This document shows positions 8,934-17,617 of a stretch of 64,000 nt of DNA, piece by piece. Each line of letters begins with the position of its first letter. Within the stretch, counting starts at the first letter, position 1. Location of the stretch: contig JAJRQF010000133.1 of NCBI GenBank assembly GCA_024280375.1, positions 1 through 64,000 on the forward strand, written 5' to 3'. Both the position numbers and the translations under genes were made by a program. The notes below the pieces were generated by a model that made no database searches, was not told where the DNA came from, and was given only the letters and a program-made list of their open reading frames with translations. This DNA is from Alphaproteobacteria bacterium. Lineage in GTDB: Bacteria > Pseudomonadota > Alphaproteobacteria > Rhizobiales > Rhizobiaceae.

Positions 8934-10109
8934 ATGACTGCAGAAAAATCAAATCCCACATCCCGCATGGCTTGGCTGGATACTATCAGGGTTTTTGCCG
9001 GTATTGCAATTATTGGTGTTCATTCATCTGCAGACGCAATGGGTGGGCCATTCTCAAAATACGCAGTCGACGAGCGGATTTTTCCGGTGCTCTTTCGTTC
9101 GATTGTTTATATTGCTCGATCGGAATTGTTCATCATCATATCCTTATTTCTGCTCATCATGTCGCTTGACCGTAAGCCGCGTGATTATTTCACCGTGGTA
9201 AAATCACAAGTGCGACGTTTGTTGGTGCCGTTTGTGTTCTGGGTTGTGTTTTATGCGTTCTGGCGCCTGATAAAAGCAAGCTATTTTGGCTATAGCGATA
9301 ATCTGATTAATGACATGCAATCGCTTACCACATGGCTTAGTTATTTTACACTTGGCAGCGTTCAATATCATATGCATTTCCTGCCAACCCTGTTCGGCGT
9401 GGCGATTATGTTTCCTCTCTACCGGTTGGCAGTAAATCGACCTGAGGTTGGTCTGGCCGTGTTGTTTTGTCTGGGTGCCAAACTCTCGATAGACCAGTTC
9501 TTGTGGGGCAATTTGGCCAAGGAACCCTATTTTGAATATCTGTTGCGGTTTGTAAAAATTCTGACCTATGCCGGATATGGCATGGTGGCTGCAAGTTTCT
9601 ACGGAATTCTCAAGCGGGATTTCAATAAGGAACTGGGCAAACAGATTGGCATGGTTGCAATATTTGTCGGTGTTGTTTTGTTCGTAATCAAGCTTGTGCA
9701 GTCATACAAGGTTATCATGGCAGGCAAGTGGATATACGGATTTGCCCCCGGCTATTGGGCGGATTTCCTAATGCCAGTCGTGCTGTTCATTGCCATCATG
9801 TCTTTTCGCCATCTCAAGTGGCCAGCGGTTTTTTCAAAAATAGCACCATACAGTTTCGGCCTCTATTTGCTGCATCCGGCTATTCTCGATTTGCTTGAAA
9901 TTGCTTTGTCGGGAAACAATTTTTCACCGACTGTACTTGTCCTGGTGAAGTTTTCCCTGGCGCTAACCGGCACGGCCACCGTGGTCTTTATTATCTCCAG
10001 AATCAAACTGCTCGCATGGTCAATCGGTGTTGGTGAACTGCCGTTTGCTCGTCCAGGCAAGCCAAGGCAAAAACAAGCCGCCGAGGTGCTGACCCCGCAA
10101 GATGCTTGA
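8934..10109 (+). CDS. Membrane acyltransferase, acyltransferase-3 family
   Basis: The chosen start gives 391 residues beginning MTAEKSNPTSRMAWLDTIR; the open frame extends 14 codons further, but this start places the family motif WLDTIRVFAGIAIIGVHSS normally. About ten hydrophobic segments follow. The features RMAWLDxxR near the N-terminus, H in IGVHSS, and a late SFGLYLLHP motif are those of the acyltransferase-3 (OafA/ExoZ/WecH) family, which transfers acyl groups to surface glycans at the inner membrane. A DUF3131 gene follows 53 bp downstream, and both may belong to a cell-surface glycan locus. The acceptor cannot be told from sequence. Confidence 0.82.
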   Translation: MTAEKSNPTSRMAWLDTIRVFAGIAIIGVHSSADAMGGPFSKYAVDERIFPVLFRSIVYIARSELFIIISLFLLIMSLDRKPRDYFTVVKSQVRRLLVPFVFWVVFYAFWRLIKASYFGYSDNLINDMQSLTTWLSYFTLGSVQYHMHFLPTLFGVAIMFPLYRLAVNRPEVGLAVLFCLGAKLSIDQFLWGNLAKEPYFEYLLRFVKILTYAGYGMVAASFYGILKRDFNKELGKQIGMVAIFVGVVLFVIKLVQSYKVIMAGKWIYGFAPGYWADFLMPVVLFIAIMSFRHLKWPAVFSKIAPYSFGLYLLHPAILDLLEIALSGNNFSPTVLVLVKFSLALTGTATVVFIISRIKLLAWSIGVGELPFARPGKPRQKQAAEVLTPQDA

Positions 10110-10162
10110 GTAACCTTACTCTCACAATGTAATAATCACCTCTAGTTATTGGAAACCAGATC

Positions 10163-11653
10163 ATGAGTACGATTGGTAATAAAGTTGAGAAAAAACCTAA
10201 ATGCTATTGGTGCATTGGCGTTATTTGCGGTTTGTTTGCGGCAGTTGGTACTGCAGTTGGCATGAACTTGATATCGAGTGAAACCAATATTGGGCCGGGT
10301 GAATTTATTGTTGCGGCCAATGCGCGTGAAGCCATTGAAAAGGCCCCGTCAACAAGAATTAGGGTTGGTAGCGCCAATGTTGGAAAGACAAAAACCAGCA
10401 TTGCCGCCGCCCAATGTATTTCACCATCTGCCGCTATTTTAGCAAAACGGGAACGTAGCCAAATTGTCGATGGGAATGTCGGGTACTTACAAAATGCTGG
10501 TTACCGAAGACCTTATCGTCCGCGTCATTCGCCTTTAACGGTTCGTGAGCTGAAAGCTGCAAAAATAGCCTGGAGCTATTTTGAGCGATTTACCCAGGAA
10601 GCAACCGGGCTGGCAAATTCTGTCGGCAACTATCCCTCTACAACCATGTGGGATACGGCGTCTTATGTGAGCGGTATGGTGGCCGCATATGAGCTTTGTC
10701 TGATCGACAAATTTGAGTTTGATCGGCGCATGTATAAATTGCTGCAGACCTTTCGTAAAATTGATCTGTTTCGCCGGGAATTGCCAAACAAAGTTTATCA
10801 TACAAAAACCGCTGCCAAGGTCGATTATGGTAACAAAAAAGGTGAGATCGGATATTCCGCGCTCGATATTGGCCGATTTCTGATCTGGATGCGAATTGTA
10901 AAAAACCGCTATCCCTATTTTGGCAATACCATCGATAATATGTTGCTGCGGTGGGATTTTTCCAATGTTATTGACGACGAAGGCACCATGTATGGCGCTA
11001 TACTGGCCAAGAACAAAGGCAAGGATAAAACAAAGAAATTCAGAAAAACCATTTATATTCAAGAGGGCCGGCTGGGCTATGAGGAATATGCGGCCAAGGG
11101 CTTTGCTCTTTGGGGATTGATACCGCGTAAGGCGCATCAGGCAGCACCTTATCTGACGGCCGAAATTTATGGTGTCCAGGTTCCCTATGACGGTCGTGAT
11201 CCGCGGATTTTTGAATCGCAGAACTATGTGGTGACCGAAGGCTATATCCTTGATGGTTTGGAGCTGAACTGGGACCTTCCGCAAGATAATACGACATCTG
11301 ATCTGGTGCATTCAGATGGTTGGCGGGCAGAGTTTGCCGACAGGATTTATCTTGTTCAGGAGCGTCGATTTAAGCGTGAGGGTTATTTAACTGCTCGGTC
11401 AGAACACAATGTTAAAGGGAAACCCTATTTCGTCTATGATACGATATTTTCCGGTGGCTATGCCTGGAATACCGTTACCCCGCGCGGGAAATATTCGCCC
11501 AATTTTTCTGCCGTTGCAACCAAGGCCGCCTTTGGTATGTGGGCGCTGTGGAAAACTGACTATACCGACAAGCTAATTGATGCGGTGATTAACTTGTATG
11601 ATCCTAAAAAGGGTATGTATGAGGGTTTGTATGAAAGGGCCAGGGGCCAATAG
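10163..11653 (+). CDS. DUF3131-domain membrane-anchored protein (premature stop from frameshift)
   Basis: As read, the protein has 496 residues: a short cytoplasmic N-terminus, one membrane segment (about 15-36), a low-complexity stretch, then the DUF3131 domain from about residue 130 (ELKAAKIAWSYFERFTQ; MWDTASYVSGMVAAYELCLI; EIGYSALDIGRFLIWM). The family occurs in periplasmic or secreted proteins, often near polysaccharide genes; its biochemical role is not established to my knowledge. The frame stops at 11653, but the next 70 codons in the -1 frame continue the domain, so this product lacks its natural end. See the following entry. It sits between an acyltransferase gene and an unknown exported protein gene. 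Confidence 0.78.
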   Translation: MSTIGNKVEKKPKCYWCIGVICGLFAAVGTAVGMNLISSETNIGPGEFIVAANAREAIEKAPSTRIRVGSANVGKTKTSIAAAQCISPSAAILAKRERSQIVDGNVGYLQNAGYRRPYRPRHSPLTVRELKAAKIAWSYFERFTQEATGLANSVGNYPSTTMWDTASYVSGMVAAYELCLIDKFEFDRRMYKLLQTFRKIDLFRRELPNKVYHTKTAAKVDYGNKKGEIGYSALDIGRFLIWMRIVKNRYPYFGNTIDNMLLRWDFSNVIDDEGTMYGAILAKNKGKDKTKKFRKTIYIQEGRLGYEEYAAKGFALWGLIPRKAHQAAPYLTAEIYGVQVPYDGRDPRIFESQNYVVTEGYILDGLELNWDLPQDNTTSDLVHSDGWRAEFADRIYLVQERRFKREGYLTARSEHNVKGKPYFVYDTIFSGGYAWNTVTPRGKYSPNFSAVATKAAFGMWALWKTDYTDKLIDAVINLYDPKKGMYEGLYERARGQ

Positions 11654-11868
11654 AGATATTTACCGCCAATAATAACGGTATTTTGTTGGCCGCATTATTG
11701 TTCAAGGTTCAGGGGCGCATTTTGACCGCACCGCAGGAAAGTGCTGAAATCTGGTATACGGCGTTTAAGGATCGTACCATTCGTAAAGAGCGTAATTTGC
11801 CAATGCCACCGTCGGTAAAAAATGGCCTTGTCGCAGTGCAATTGCCGATTAATGGTGAGTGGCAATGA
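11635..11868 (+). pseudogene. Displaced C-terminal segment of the DUF3131 gene (-1 frame)
   Basis: In the frame -1 relative to the preceding gene the sequence reads Y-E-K-G-Q-G-P-I-E-I-F-T-A-N-N-N-G-I-L-L and continues to TGA at 11868. DUF3131 proteins typically end with a segment of the form YExGxGxN...TxNTNxxILEALLYK, so this is the missing end. A stop codon in the -1 frame at 11632-11634 and the 0-frame stop at 11651 confine the shift to about 11635-11650, in the runs AAAGGG or AGGGG. The segment ends with an ATGA overlap onto the next gene, which shows it was coding. One missing base, real or from sequencing, explains it; the intact product would be about 568 residues. Confidence 0.8.
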
Positions 11869-13466
11869 GGATTGGGCCTGTCCTTGCGGTTAACTTAATT
11901 CTTGGTTGTACAGCGTTTTCGCCATCTGCTGCCGAGGAGGTAGCACTTTTTGACAGCGGTTTTATTGTCGATACTTCGATTAAATTTTCTACAGGCGCGC
12001 GCGAGCATTTTGTTTCTGCGCGCGGGCCCTATGGACTGCCCAGTTTTCAGCAGGGCTTTGTTGAGAACATGCATTACCGGATTGATCCGGATGGCGGCGC
12101 GCTTTTTTCCCGTGACCCGCGACTGCGCAAGGGCGTTATCGAGATTGAATGCGATGGCAGCGCAGCATCCTGTGTCGCCCAAAAAGGCATGATCCGGCTA
12201 TCAGTCGATGCCGAAGGTCGTGCAAGTTTATCACTTGAGCCGGGCTATGAGAGCGACGATATTTATGTGGGATATGGGGAGTTTGTGCCAGAGAATATCA
12301 ATGATAACTGGAAAAAGCTGAACCTATCTTTGAGCATGGTAACGGCGGATTATCTGGCGGATTATTCGCAATTGGCGGTAGCCCGTGACGGAAAGCTTGT
12401 TGAACAGGTTTCGCTTGATGGGTTCGATGTTGTCGAGGCCTATTTAAAATGGGTCAGGGCGGGGCAACCCGAAAACGAAGCTGAGGGTTCTCAGGATAAT
12501 TTGACTGATAAGAGTACTCCAAAGCCGGCCAGTGAGGGTGCAGCTGAGGGATCGTCGGGCAATGGCGGGCGCATATTTAATGCGGAAGCCAATGGGGGGA
12601 TTTTTTCTCCCCTGGTACAGTTTGTAAAGGCAGAACCTGAGCCATCTGAAAGTGATCGTATACATGCAAAGTGGCCGGTCGATACGAATAATGCGCGTTT
12701 GCTTTTCCAGCAAATTGCACCGAACCCTGGTATTGATCTTGCCAATTTCGACGTAAGCCAATTGTTGCAACTTCAGGTGCAATCGGGCGTCGCCGGCAGC
12801 GTGGTTGCTTCAGGGGTTGGAATAATTGAACCACTTAAAGAACCCAGACCAGTGCTGGTTGCGGCGCAATCTGGCCCGGCGATGTGGGATGGATTGAAAC
12901 AGTCTCATGCCTTGCCTCAAATGCCCAATATTGGTGGTAAAATATGCAAGCCTGCGATCCTGTCTGCGGTTAGCGAGAACAGAGCAATAGGCGTTATTGA
13001 TACTCGCCAAGACCCGAGGCGTGATAATCAGGCGCAATTGAAATACTCAGATCCAAGTGAAGCGCTAAAGGGGCTTGCCGGAATTTATGTTTTTACCGAT
13101 TATCTGGCAGAGCCTGTACACTTGAAAGGCAAATTCAGTGGCCGGGTCCGCGATGAGATAAAAGCAAGGTTGAGGGCCGGCGGTATCAAGGTGCTTACCA
13201 AGGAAGAGCTAAAGCACATACCCGGACAACCCCGAATGGAAGTGTATTTCTCAAAAGCCAATGTGAAAACCGGGTGTTCATTTGCCGTTTGGATAAGTGT
13301 GCGCCAGTCGATTTTGCTGGGTCGAAACAAGGAGGTTCGGCTGCTTTCAGGAACCTGGGGCAGTGGTGGTGCGCATTTGCAGCAATTTAATAAAGCTCCG
13401 GAATTTAACACGATTATGAACCATGTTGACCGGTTTATAGCAGATTTCAAAAAGGCCAACTCGTAA
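11865..13466 (+). CDS. Exported protein of unknown function
   Basis: I do not recognise a family. The start at 11865 overlaps the stop of the DUF3131 segment (ATGA), suggesting translational coupling; an upstream GTG in frame at 11859 is an alternative. The 533-residue product has a signal peptide (MRIGPVLAVNLILGCTAFSPSAAEE; a cysteine at residue 15 makes a lipoprotein possible but the lipobox is weak). Residues about 18-200 look like a beta-rich domain with a CDGSAASC cysteine pair. A Ser/Glu/Gly-rich linker spans about 205-235. The last 130 residues (from about 400) form a separate alpha/beta domain with RVRDEIKARLRAGGIKVLT. Context suggests a periplasmic partner of the DUF3131 protein. Confidence 0.65.
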   Translation: MRIGPVLAVNLILGCTAFSPSAAEEVALFDSGFIVDTSIKFSTGAREHFVSARGPYGLPSFQQGFVENMHYRIDPDGGALFSRDPRLRKGVIEIECDGSAASCVAQKGMIRLSVDAEGRASLSLEPGYESDDIYVGYGEFVPENINDNWKKLNLSLSMVTADYLADYSQLAVARDGKLVEQVSLDGFDVVEAYLKWVRAGQPENEAEGSQDNLTDKSTPKPASEGAAEGSSGNGGRIFNAEANGGIFSPLVQFVKAEPEPSESDRIHAKWPVDTNNARLLFQQIAPNPGIDLANFDVSQLLQLQVQSGVAGSVVASGVGIIEPLKEPRPVLVAAQSGPAMWDGLKQSHALPQMPNIGGKICKPAILSAVSENRAIGVIDTRQDPRRDNQAQLKYSDPSEALKGLAGIYVFTDYLAEPVHLKGKFSGRVRDEIKARLRAGGIKVLTKEELKHIPGQPRMEVYFSKANVKTGCSFAVWISVRQSILLGRNKEVRLLSGTWGSGGAHLQQFNKAPEFNTIMNHVDRFIADFKKANS

Positions 13467-13585
13467 ATATACGAACCCTGTAAATTTGTAACAATTTCTT
13501 GGCCTGTCGCTGAAAATACTAAAGGTTTGTTAATTTAATCTCGCTTAAGTTGTGTTATATAAATTCACTAGCTTAGGATAGAAAA

Positions 13586-15517
13586 TTGCCTCGTCCGGAT
13601 GGAAAAAAACCGATATTGGAACCACTGTCTGGTACTGGCCGGTATACACCGCGCCGCGTACTTCGGGGGGGGATTTCAGATGAATTTGGCAAAGGTATCT
13701 GTGTTTTTACCAGGCAGGAAGAACGTGGTTTTACTGATCAGGTTGAGTTTTCCGCGCGAGAAAATGGCATTGTTGCGACTAATTTCTTTGCTGAACCCAC
13801 GCCTGATGATAATGCGCAATCAACGCCCATAGAGCCATTACTTGAATATCGCTATTCGATTATTCCAGAAGAGGGCTGCGCTGTTGAATATTTGAAAATT
13901 CTGGTTGAAACCAGCGAATTGGATATGGCCGAGTTGAGCCTTTCTCTAAGCTGGCGAGGAGATGGTGAGGCTGAGATTTGCTTAATTGACGCCCCGGACG
14001 TAGAGAAAAAATCACCTACCAAATTTTTACAAAACCAACCGCTTGATCTTGCAGATTTGAATGCGAATAAAACAGGCTTTTATCTTAAAATTCCATCCCA
14101 TTCACTTTCACTATCGCTCAATTGCAAAGGTGACTTTTCGGTTGATCAAAAGGCTTCAATCTCAATTATTGCGGATTGCATTTTTCAAGAGAAATCAAGT
14201 ACCTGGAATAGCTCTCCGCGCGGCGCGCTGTATACCGGTAGCGGCAGAATTCAGCCTGACAAAGTTCATGATATCATTGAAATTGCTGAACAGGGGTCAG
14301 TTTCTGCAAATGCTGAAGAGGACAATGATGCGGATAATAACGGGTCTGATAATCGTACCGATAGTGCGGTTATTGGCGATGCCGAGGCTGAAAGAAGATC
14401 CGCTGGTTCTGCCTATATTGATGTTATTATCAGCCAGAAAATTGAGCTATATCATGGCGAGGATATAATCCTTAATACCTCTGCGCTTTTTGACGAAAAG
14501 GTTGGGCATGATGCAACCTTTGTATCGGCCAGCCTGCCTGAGTGGATATTTCTGGATCAAAGAAATGGTGATTTGATGGGCACGGTGCCCGCCTGCAAAG
14601 AGGATTGCCTTGAACTGGCGTTTGCTATTTATGCGGTTGATTTTGAGGGCAATTCTGCCAAGGCAATTGTACCGGTTGAATGTGCGGCTCCCAGGCTTCC
14701 GGCGGGAGAGGATCTCCATGATTACAGCTTTAGCGAGGGAAGTGCGGTATCCATTGCGACGGTCGGAATGTTTGTTGATTTTGGGTTGAATGTCACCAAT
14801 CTGGAATTTACCGGGAGCGGCCTGCCTGAGGGGCTTAGTGTTGCCAAATCTGATGGGCTGATCACCGGATTTCTAGAAAAAGGGGCGGCCGCAAACGCGC
14901 CCTATAATATCATCGTTACGGCGAGCGAACCTGATGACGCTGGCGGTGGAATTTCAATGCAGTTTCTGCTTGAAGTGGCTGAAAATGAACATCTGACATC
15001 CTTACTTTGCAATCCGGCCTCATCTGAGGCAATTAAAAACCTCTATAAGATGAACCGTGAAAGCGAGCAGATATTAGCAGCCGGCATTATTGGTGAACTG
15101 AATGGAACGGCTGATGGTTATGCCGTTCAGGAAATGCCGTTGACTGGCAGTAATCTGGAGGATGAAAACGATTTTCCCGTGGTTCCCTCTGTTTGTATGT
15201 TTGCACCTGAACGGCACATATATCTGCAGATACAAAATGGTGAAAACGGTGATGAGGTCGATTACCTGTATGAGGTGAATTTGCTGGATCAGAATGATAA
15301 TTTGGATATGATTGAGTGCGCGCCTGATGGATTTATTAAAATCAAATGCATGCCCGATCATCGCTTTGTTGATTTTGAACTTGTTCAAAAAACTAACGAC
15401 GGGGTAGAAAACCTGTTTGATATTTGCGTCGATACATTTGAGGGACGTATGATGCCAGTACATCATCAATCAAATACATTTACCGAAAAGCAATTGCGCC
15501 AGTTAAGTGCCGCATAA
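13586..15517 (+). CDS. Large acidic protein with cadherin/Ig-like repeats
   Basis: The start is TTG at 13586, eight bases after an AGGA site; no better in-frame start precedes the domain region. The 643-residue product is acidic and has no evident signal peptide. Residues about 280-480 contain two segments resembling putative-Ig/dystroglycan-type cadherin repeats: the pattern of LPEWIFLDQRNGDLMGTVP and LPEGLSVAKSDGLITGFLE, i.e. a hydrophobic strand, a D-x-x-x-G-x-(I/L)-x-G turn, then IYAVD or VTASE. A linker rich in Asp/Asn (about 225-270) separates this from an N-terminal part. Such repeats occur in adhesins and calcium-binding surface proteins, often exported by type I systems. Function is unknown. 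Confidence 0.6.
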   Translation: MPRPDGKKPILEPLSGTGRYTPRRVLRGGISDEFGKGICVFTRQEERGFTDQVEFSARENGIVATNFFAEPTPDDNAQSTPIEPLLEYRYSIIPEEGCAVEYLKILVETSELDMAELSLSLSWRGDGEAEICLIDAPDVEKKSPTKFLQNQPLDLADLNANKTGFYLKIPSHSLSLSLNCKGDFSVDQKASISIIADCIFQEKSSTWNSSPRGALYTGSGRIQPDKVHDIIEIAEQGSVSANAEEDNDADNNGSDNRTDSAVIGDAEAERRSAGSAYIDVIISQKIELYHGEDIILNTSALFDEKVGHDATFVSASLPEWIFLDQRNGDLMGTVPACKEDCLELAFAIYAVDFEGNSAKAIVPVECAAPRLPAGEDLHDYSFSEGSAVSIATVGMFVDFGLNVTNLEFTGSGLPEGLSVAKSDGLITGFLEKGAAANAPYNIIVTASEPDDAGGGISMQFLLEVAENEHLTSLLCNPASSEAIKNLYKMNRESEQILAAGIIGELNGTADGYAVQEMPLTGSNLEDENDFPVVPSVCMFAPERHIYLQIQNGENGDEVDYLYEVNLLDQNDNLDMIECAPDGFIKIKCMPDHRFVDFELVQKTNDGVENLFDICVDTFEGRMMPVHHQSNTFTEKQLRQLSAA

Positions 15518-15572
15518 TGCCGTTCAATTGGGTCGTTTAGTTCCTATCGTGCGTCAATGGAAGCGTCGCCAA

Positions 15573-16112
15573 TTATTCGCTTGCGGGAAGTTCTGCATAT
15601 TTTGGAGCGCAGACAAACGCTGCCCAGAGCTGGTCGTTATTTGAATTCCAGATCGGAAAGATACCCCGGTACATGGTGACACTGAGTTGGTTTTTGAATG
15701 GGGAGCGGGTTTCTGCCAATAATATCTGTCTTGTTGCGATGCTACCAAAAATATCCTGAAATATTGTGGCCGGATCGATATCGGTTTCGGCCTTTAAGAA
15801 TTCTGTATAACTCCGACCGCTTGATGAGTCCGGGTCAAAACGGCCTGGGAATTTTTCACCACGCAACATGATTCTGCAATCGGGCTTTCCAAAGCAAATT
15901 ATTGGTGCAAGAAACATGGCATAGTCCGATAATTGCTGTTCGTTTGCATTGAGTAGTTCAGAAATTGACGGCGCCCAGTTTTTACGAATAGTTGAGCGTA
16001 TGTATAAATCATAGGCAATGGCTACAGGATGGTTATCGCGAATTTCTTCACGGCTGATGACGGTTCTGTTTGGCAAAGTGTTGGCGACAGGAATTTGTAA
16101 TATAGCGGCCAT
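15573..16112 (-). CDS. Small protein of unknown function, possibly PAS-like
   Basis: A 179-residue protein with a good AAGGA ribosome site before its ATG. The order of elements (IRDNHPVAIAYDLYIRSTIRK, then an aromatic strand, then FPIWNSNNDQLWAAFVCAP at the end) recalls the PAS-fold proteins of the PAS_5 group found in alphaproteobacteria, whose C-terminus reads as a lightly polar strand with W and a final FxP. The resemblance is loose. No membrane segment or signal peptide is present. It converges on the preceding gene with only about 55 bp between their ends. Confidence 0.5.
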   Translation of the reverse strand: MAAILQIPVANTLPNRTVISREEIRDNHPVAIAYDLYIRSTIRKNWAPSISELLNANEQQLSDYAMFLAPIICFGKPDCRIMLRGEKFPGRFDPDSSSGRSYTEFLKAETDIDPATIFQDIFGSIATRQILLAETRSPFKNQLSVTMYRGIFPIWNSNNDQLWAAFVCAPKYAELPASE

Positions 16113-16221
16113 TGTATAATCCTTGTAGTAAGTGTTATTTACAATTTAACACTTATAAGTTGAATAATATTTAACAAAACCGCATCGAGTGCATATACAA
16201 TGTTGGTAATCCGGTGAATAT

Positions 16222-16329
16222 TAAAGCTTGTCTCCTAAAAGTGGGCACCGGTTTTAGGAATGAAGCCATGCGACTGCAAGTAAAGCTTGTCTCCTAAAAG
16301 TGGGCACCGGTTTTAGGAATGAAGACATG
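16222..16329. repeat. Two direct copies of a 49-bp intergenic repeat containing a hairpin
   Basis: The copies occupy 16222-16270 and 16281-16329 and differ at one base (GAAGCCATG against GAAGACATG). Each starts TAAAGCTTGTCTCC and contains CCTAAAA and TTTTAGG, a perfect 7-bp stem around GTGGGCACCGG. A third partial start (TAAAGCTTGTT) is at about 16344. The core AAGTGGGxACCGGTTTT resembles a motif I recall as very common between genes of Hyphomicrobiales. The preceding 16113-16221 shows nothing recognisable beyond AT-rich sequence. Confidence 0.8.
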
Positions 16330-16384
16330 TGAAAACAGGTAAATAAAGCTTGTTGAGTGAATGCCAATGAAGGCGATATGTTTT

Positions 16385-16800
16385 AATGGCTTAAGTTTTG
16401 CGCTTCGCTTCACTCAACGTGCAACTTAAAATCTCTTAATGGCTTAAGTTTTTCGCTTCGTTTCACTTAACGTGCAACTTAAAATCTCTTGATGGCTTAA
16501 GTTTTGCGCTTCGTTTCATTCAACGTGCAACTTAAAATCTCTCAATGGCTTAAGTTTTGCGCTTCGTTTCACTCAACGTGCAACTTAAAATCTCTTGATG
16601 GCTTAAGTTTTGCGCTTCGTTTCACTCAACGCGCAACTTAAAATCTCTTGATGGCTTAAGTTTTGCGCTTCGTTTCACTCAACGTGCAACTTAAAATCTC
16701 TTGATGGCTTAAGTTTTGCGCTTCGTTTCACTCAACGTGCAACTTAAAATCTCTTGATGGCTTAAGTTTTGCGCTTCGCTTCACTTAACGTGCAACTTAA
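16385..16800. repeat. Eight tandem copies of a 53-bp hairpin-bearing unit
   Basis: The marker GGCTTAAG recurs at 16388, 16441, 16494, 16547, 16600, 16653, 16706 and 16759, exactly 53 bp apart. Each unit runs ATGGCTTAAGTTTTGCGC, a TTCGTTTCACTCAAC middle, then GTGCAACTTAAAATCTCTT, with only a few substitutions. Within a unit, CTTAAGTT and AACTTAA can pair. There are no unique spacers. The last copy runs into the end of the oppF-type gene, and its closing CTTAA supplies that gene's stop codon at 16797-16799. Confidence 0.92.
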
Positions 16801-17570
16801 GCCTCGCGCCGCCGTTGGATGCTGGCTTCCAATAATTGTTTTGTATAGGCTTGGGTTGCCTTCATTTTGCGCATGTCTTTTACGTCCAGCACTTCGACAA
16901 TGCGGCCTAAATTCATTACTGCTATTTTGCTGCACATATGGCCCACAACCGCTAAATCATGGGAAACCATGAGATAGGTGAGATTACGCTCGGCTCGCAG
17001 GTCGGTCAAAAGGTTCAAAATTTCAGCCTGAACGGAAACATCAAGGGCCGATGTCGGCTCATCCAGTAGCAATATAGAGGGTTCGATGATAAGTGCGCGG
17101 GCAATTGCAACGCGCTGGCGCTGGCCGCCAGAAAGTTGGTGAGGATAGCGAAATCGAAAGATCTGGCCCAGTCCAACATCATCCAGCACTTTGACAATTC
17201 TATTATCCGGTTGGTCAAAGCCGTGCAGATAAAGCGCTTCTGAAAGAACATGATCAACAGTTTGTCGTGGATGCAATGATGCATAGGGGTCTTGAAAAAC
17301 CATCTGAACAGCGCTGAAAAATTCCTTGTCGCGGGTCTTGCCAAGTTCTTTGCCAAGTACAAATATTTCGCCCGACCATGTGGGGGCAAGGCCGGTAATG
17401 GCGCGCAAAATGGTGGATTTTCCGGAGCCGGATTCACCAACCAACCCAAAACTACCGCCCAAAGGTACGCTGAATTCTGCGTCTATTACCGCATCAACCC
17501 GTTCCTCATGGTCGCCAAACCAAACATCGAGGTTTTTTATTCGGATTCCTGAATTATCACTGCTGGTCAA
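16797..17570 (-). CDS. Oligo/dipeptide ABC transporter ATPase, DppF/OppF type
   Basis: A 257-residue ABC ATPase. Walker A GESGSGKST is near residue 46, the signature [15 protein letters not shown] near 146, Walker B ILLLDEPTSALD near 168, and the switch histidine in MVSHDLAV near 203. The pattern QMVFQDPYASLHPR at the Q loop is typical of the DppF/OppF branch. It is the last gene of a minus-strand operon of dipeptidase, binding protein, two permeases and two ATPases. Its stop codon lies inside the eighth copy of the 53-bp repeat array, so the array abuts or has grown up to the coding end. It lacks the usual C-terminal oligopeptide-binding extension and is short for the family (about 320). Confidence 0.9.
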   Translation of the reverse strand: MTSSDNSGIRIKNLDVWFGDHEERVDAVIDAEFSVPLGGSFGLVGESGSGKSTILRAITGLAPTWSGEIFVLGKELGKTRDKEFFSAVQMVFQDPYASLHPRQTVDHVLSEALYLHGFDQPDNRIVKVLDDVGLGQIFRFRYPHQLSGGQRQRVAIARALIIEPSILLLDEPTSALDVSVQAEILNLLTDLRAERNLTYLMVSHDLAVVGHMCSKIAVMNLGRIVEVLDVKDMRKMKATQAYTKQLLEASIQRRREA

Positions 17571-17617
17571 TGGTCTGCCTTCAAAATTCCGCTAACGCTA
17601 GGCGCCGTTTGCCAGGC

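Noticed and set aside
10535-11311. Long minus-strand open frame of 258 codons
   Set aside because: It is antisense to the DUF3131 coding region, has no recognisable pattern and no ribosome site, and the plus-strand protein is clearly conserved.
11600-11655. Programmed -1 frameshifting in the DUF3131 gene
   Set aside because: The only good A-rich slip run (AAAAAG near 11605) is followed by a stop in the -1 frame at 11632, and no slippery heptamer in the right phase lies between 11635 and 11650. A missing base is simpler.
16385-16800. CRISPR array
   Set aside because: Units abut with no unique spacers, the 53-bp period is one repeated sequence throughout, and no cas genes are present.
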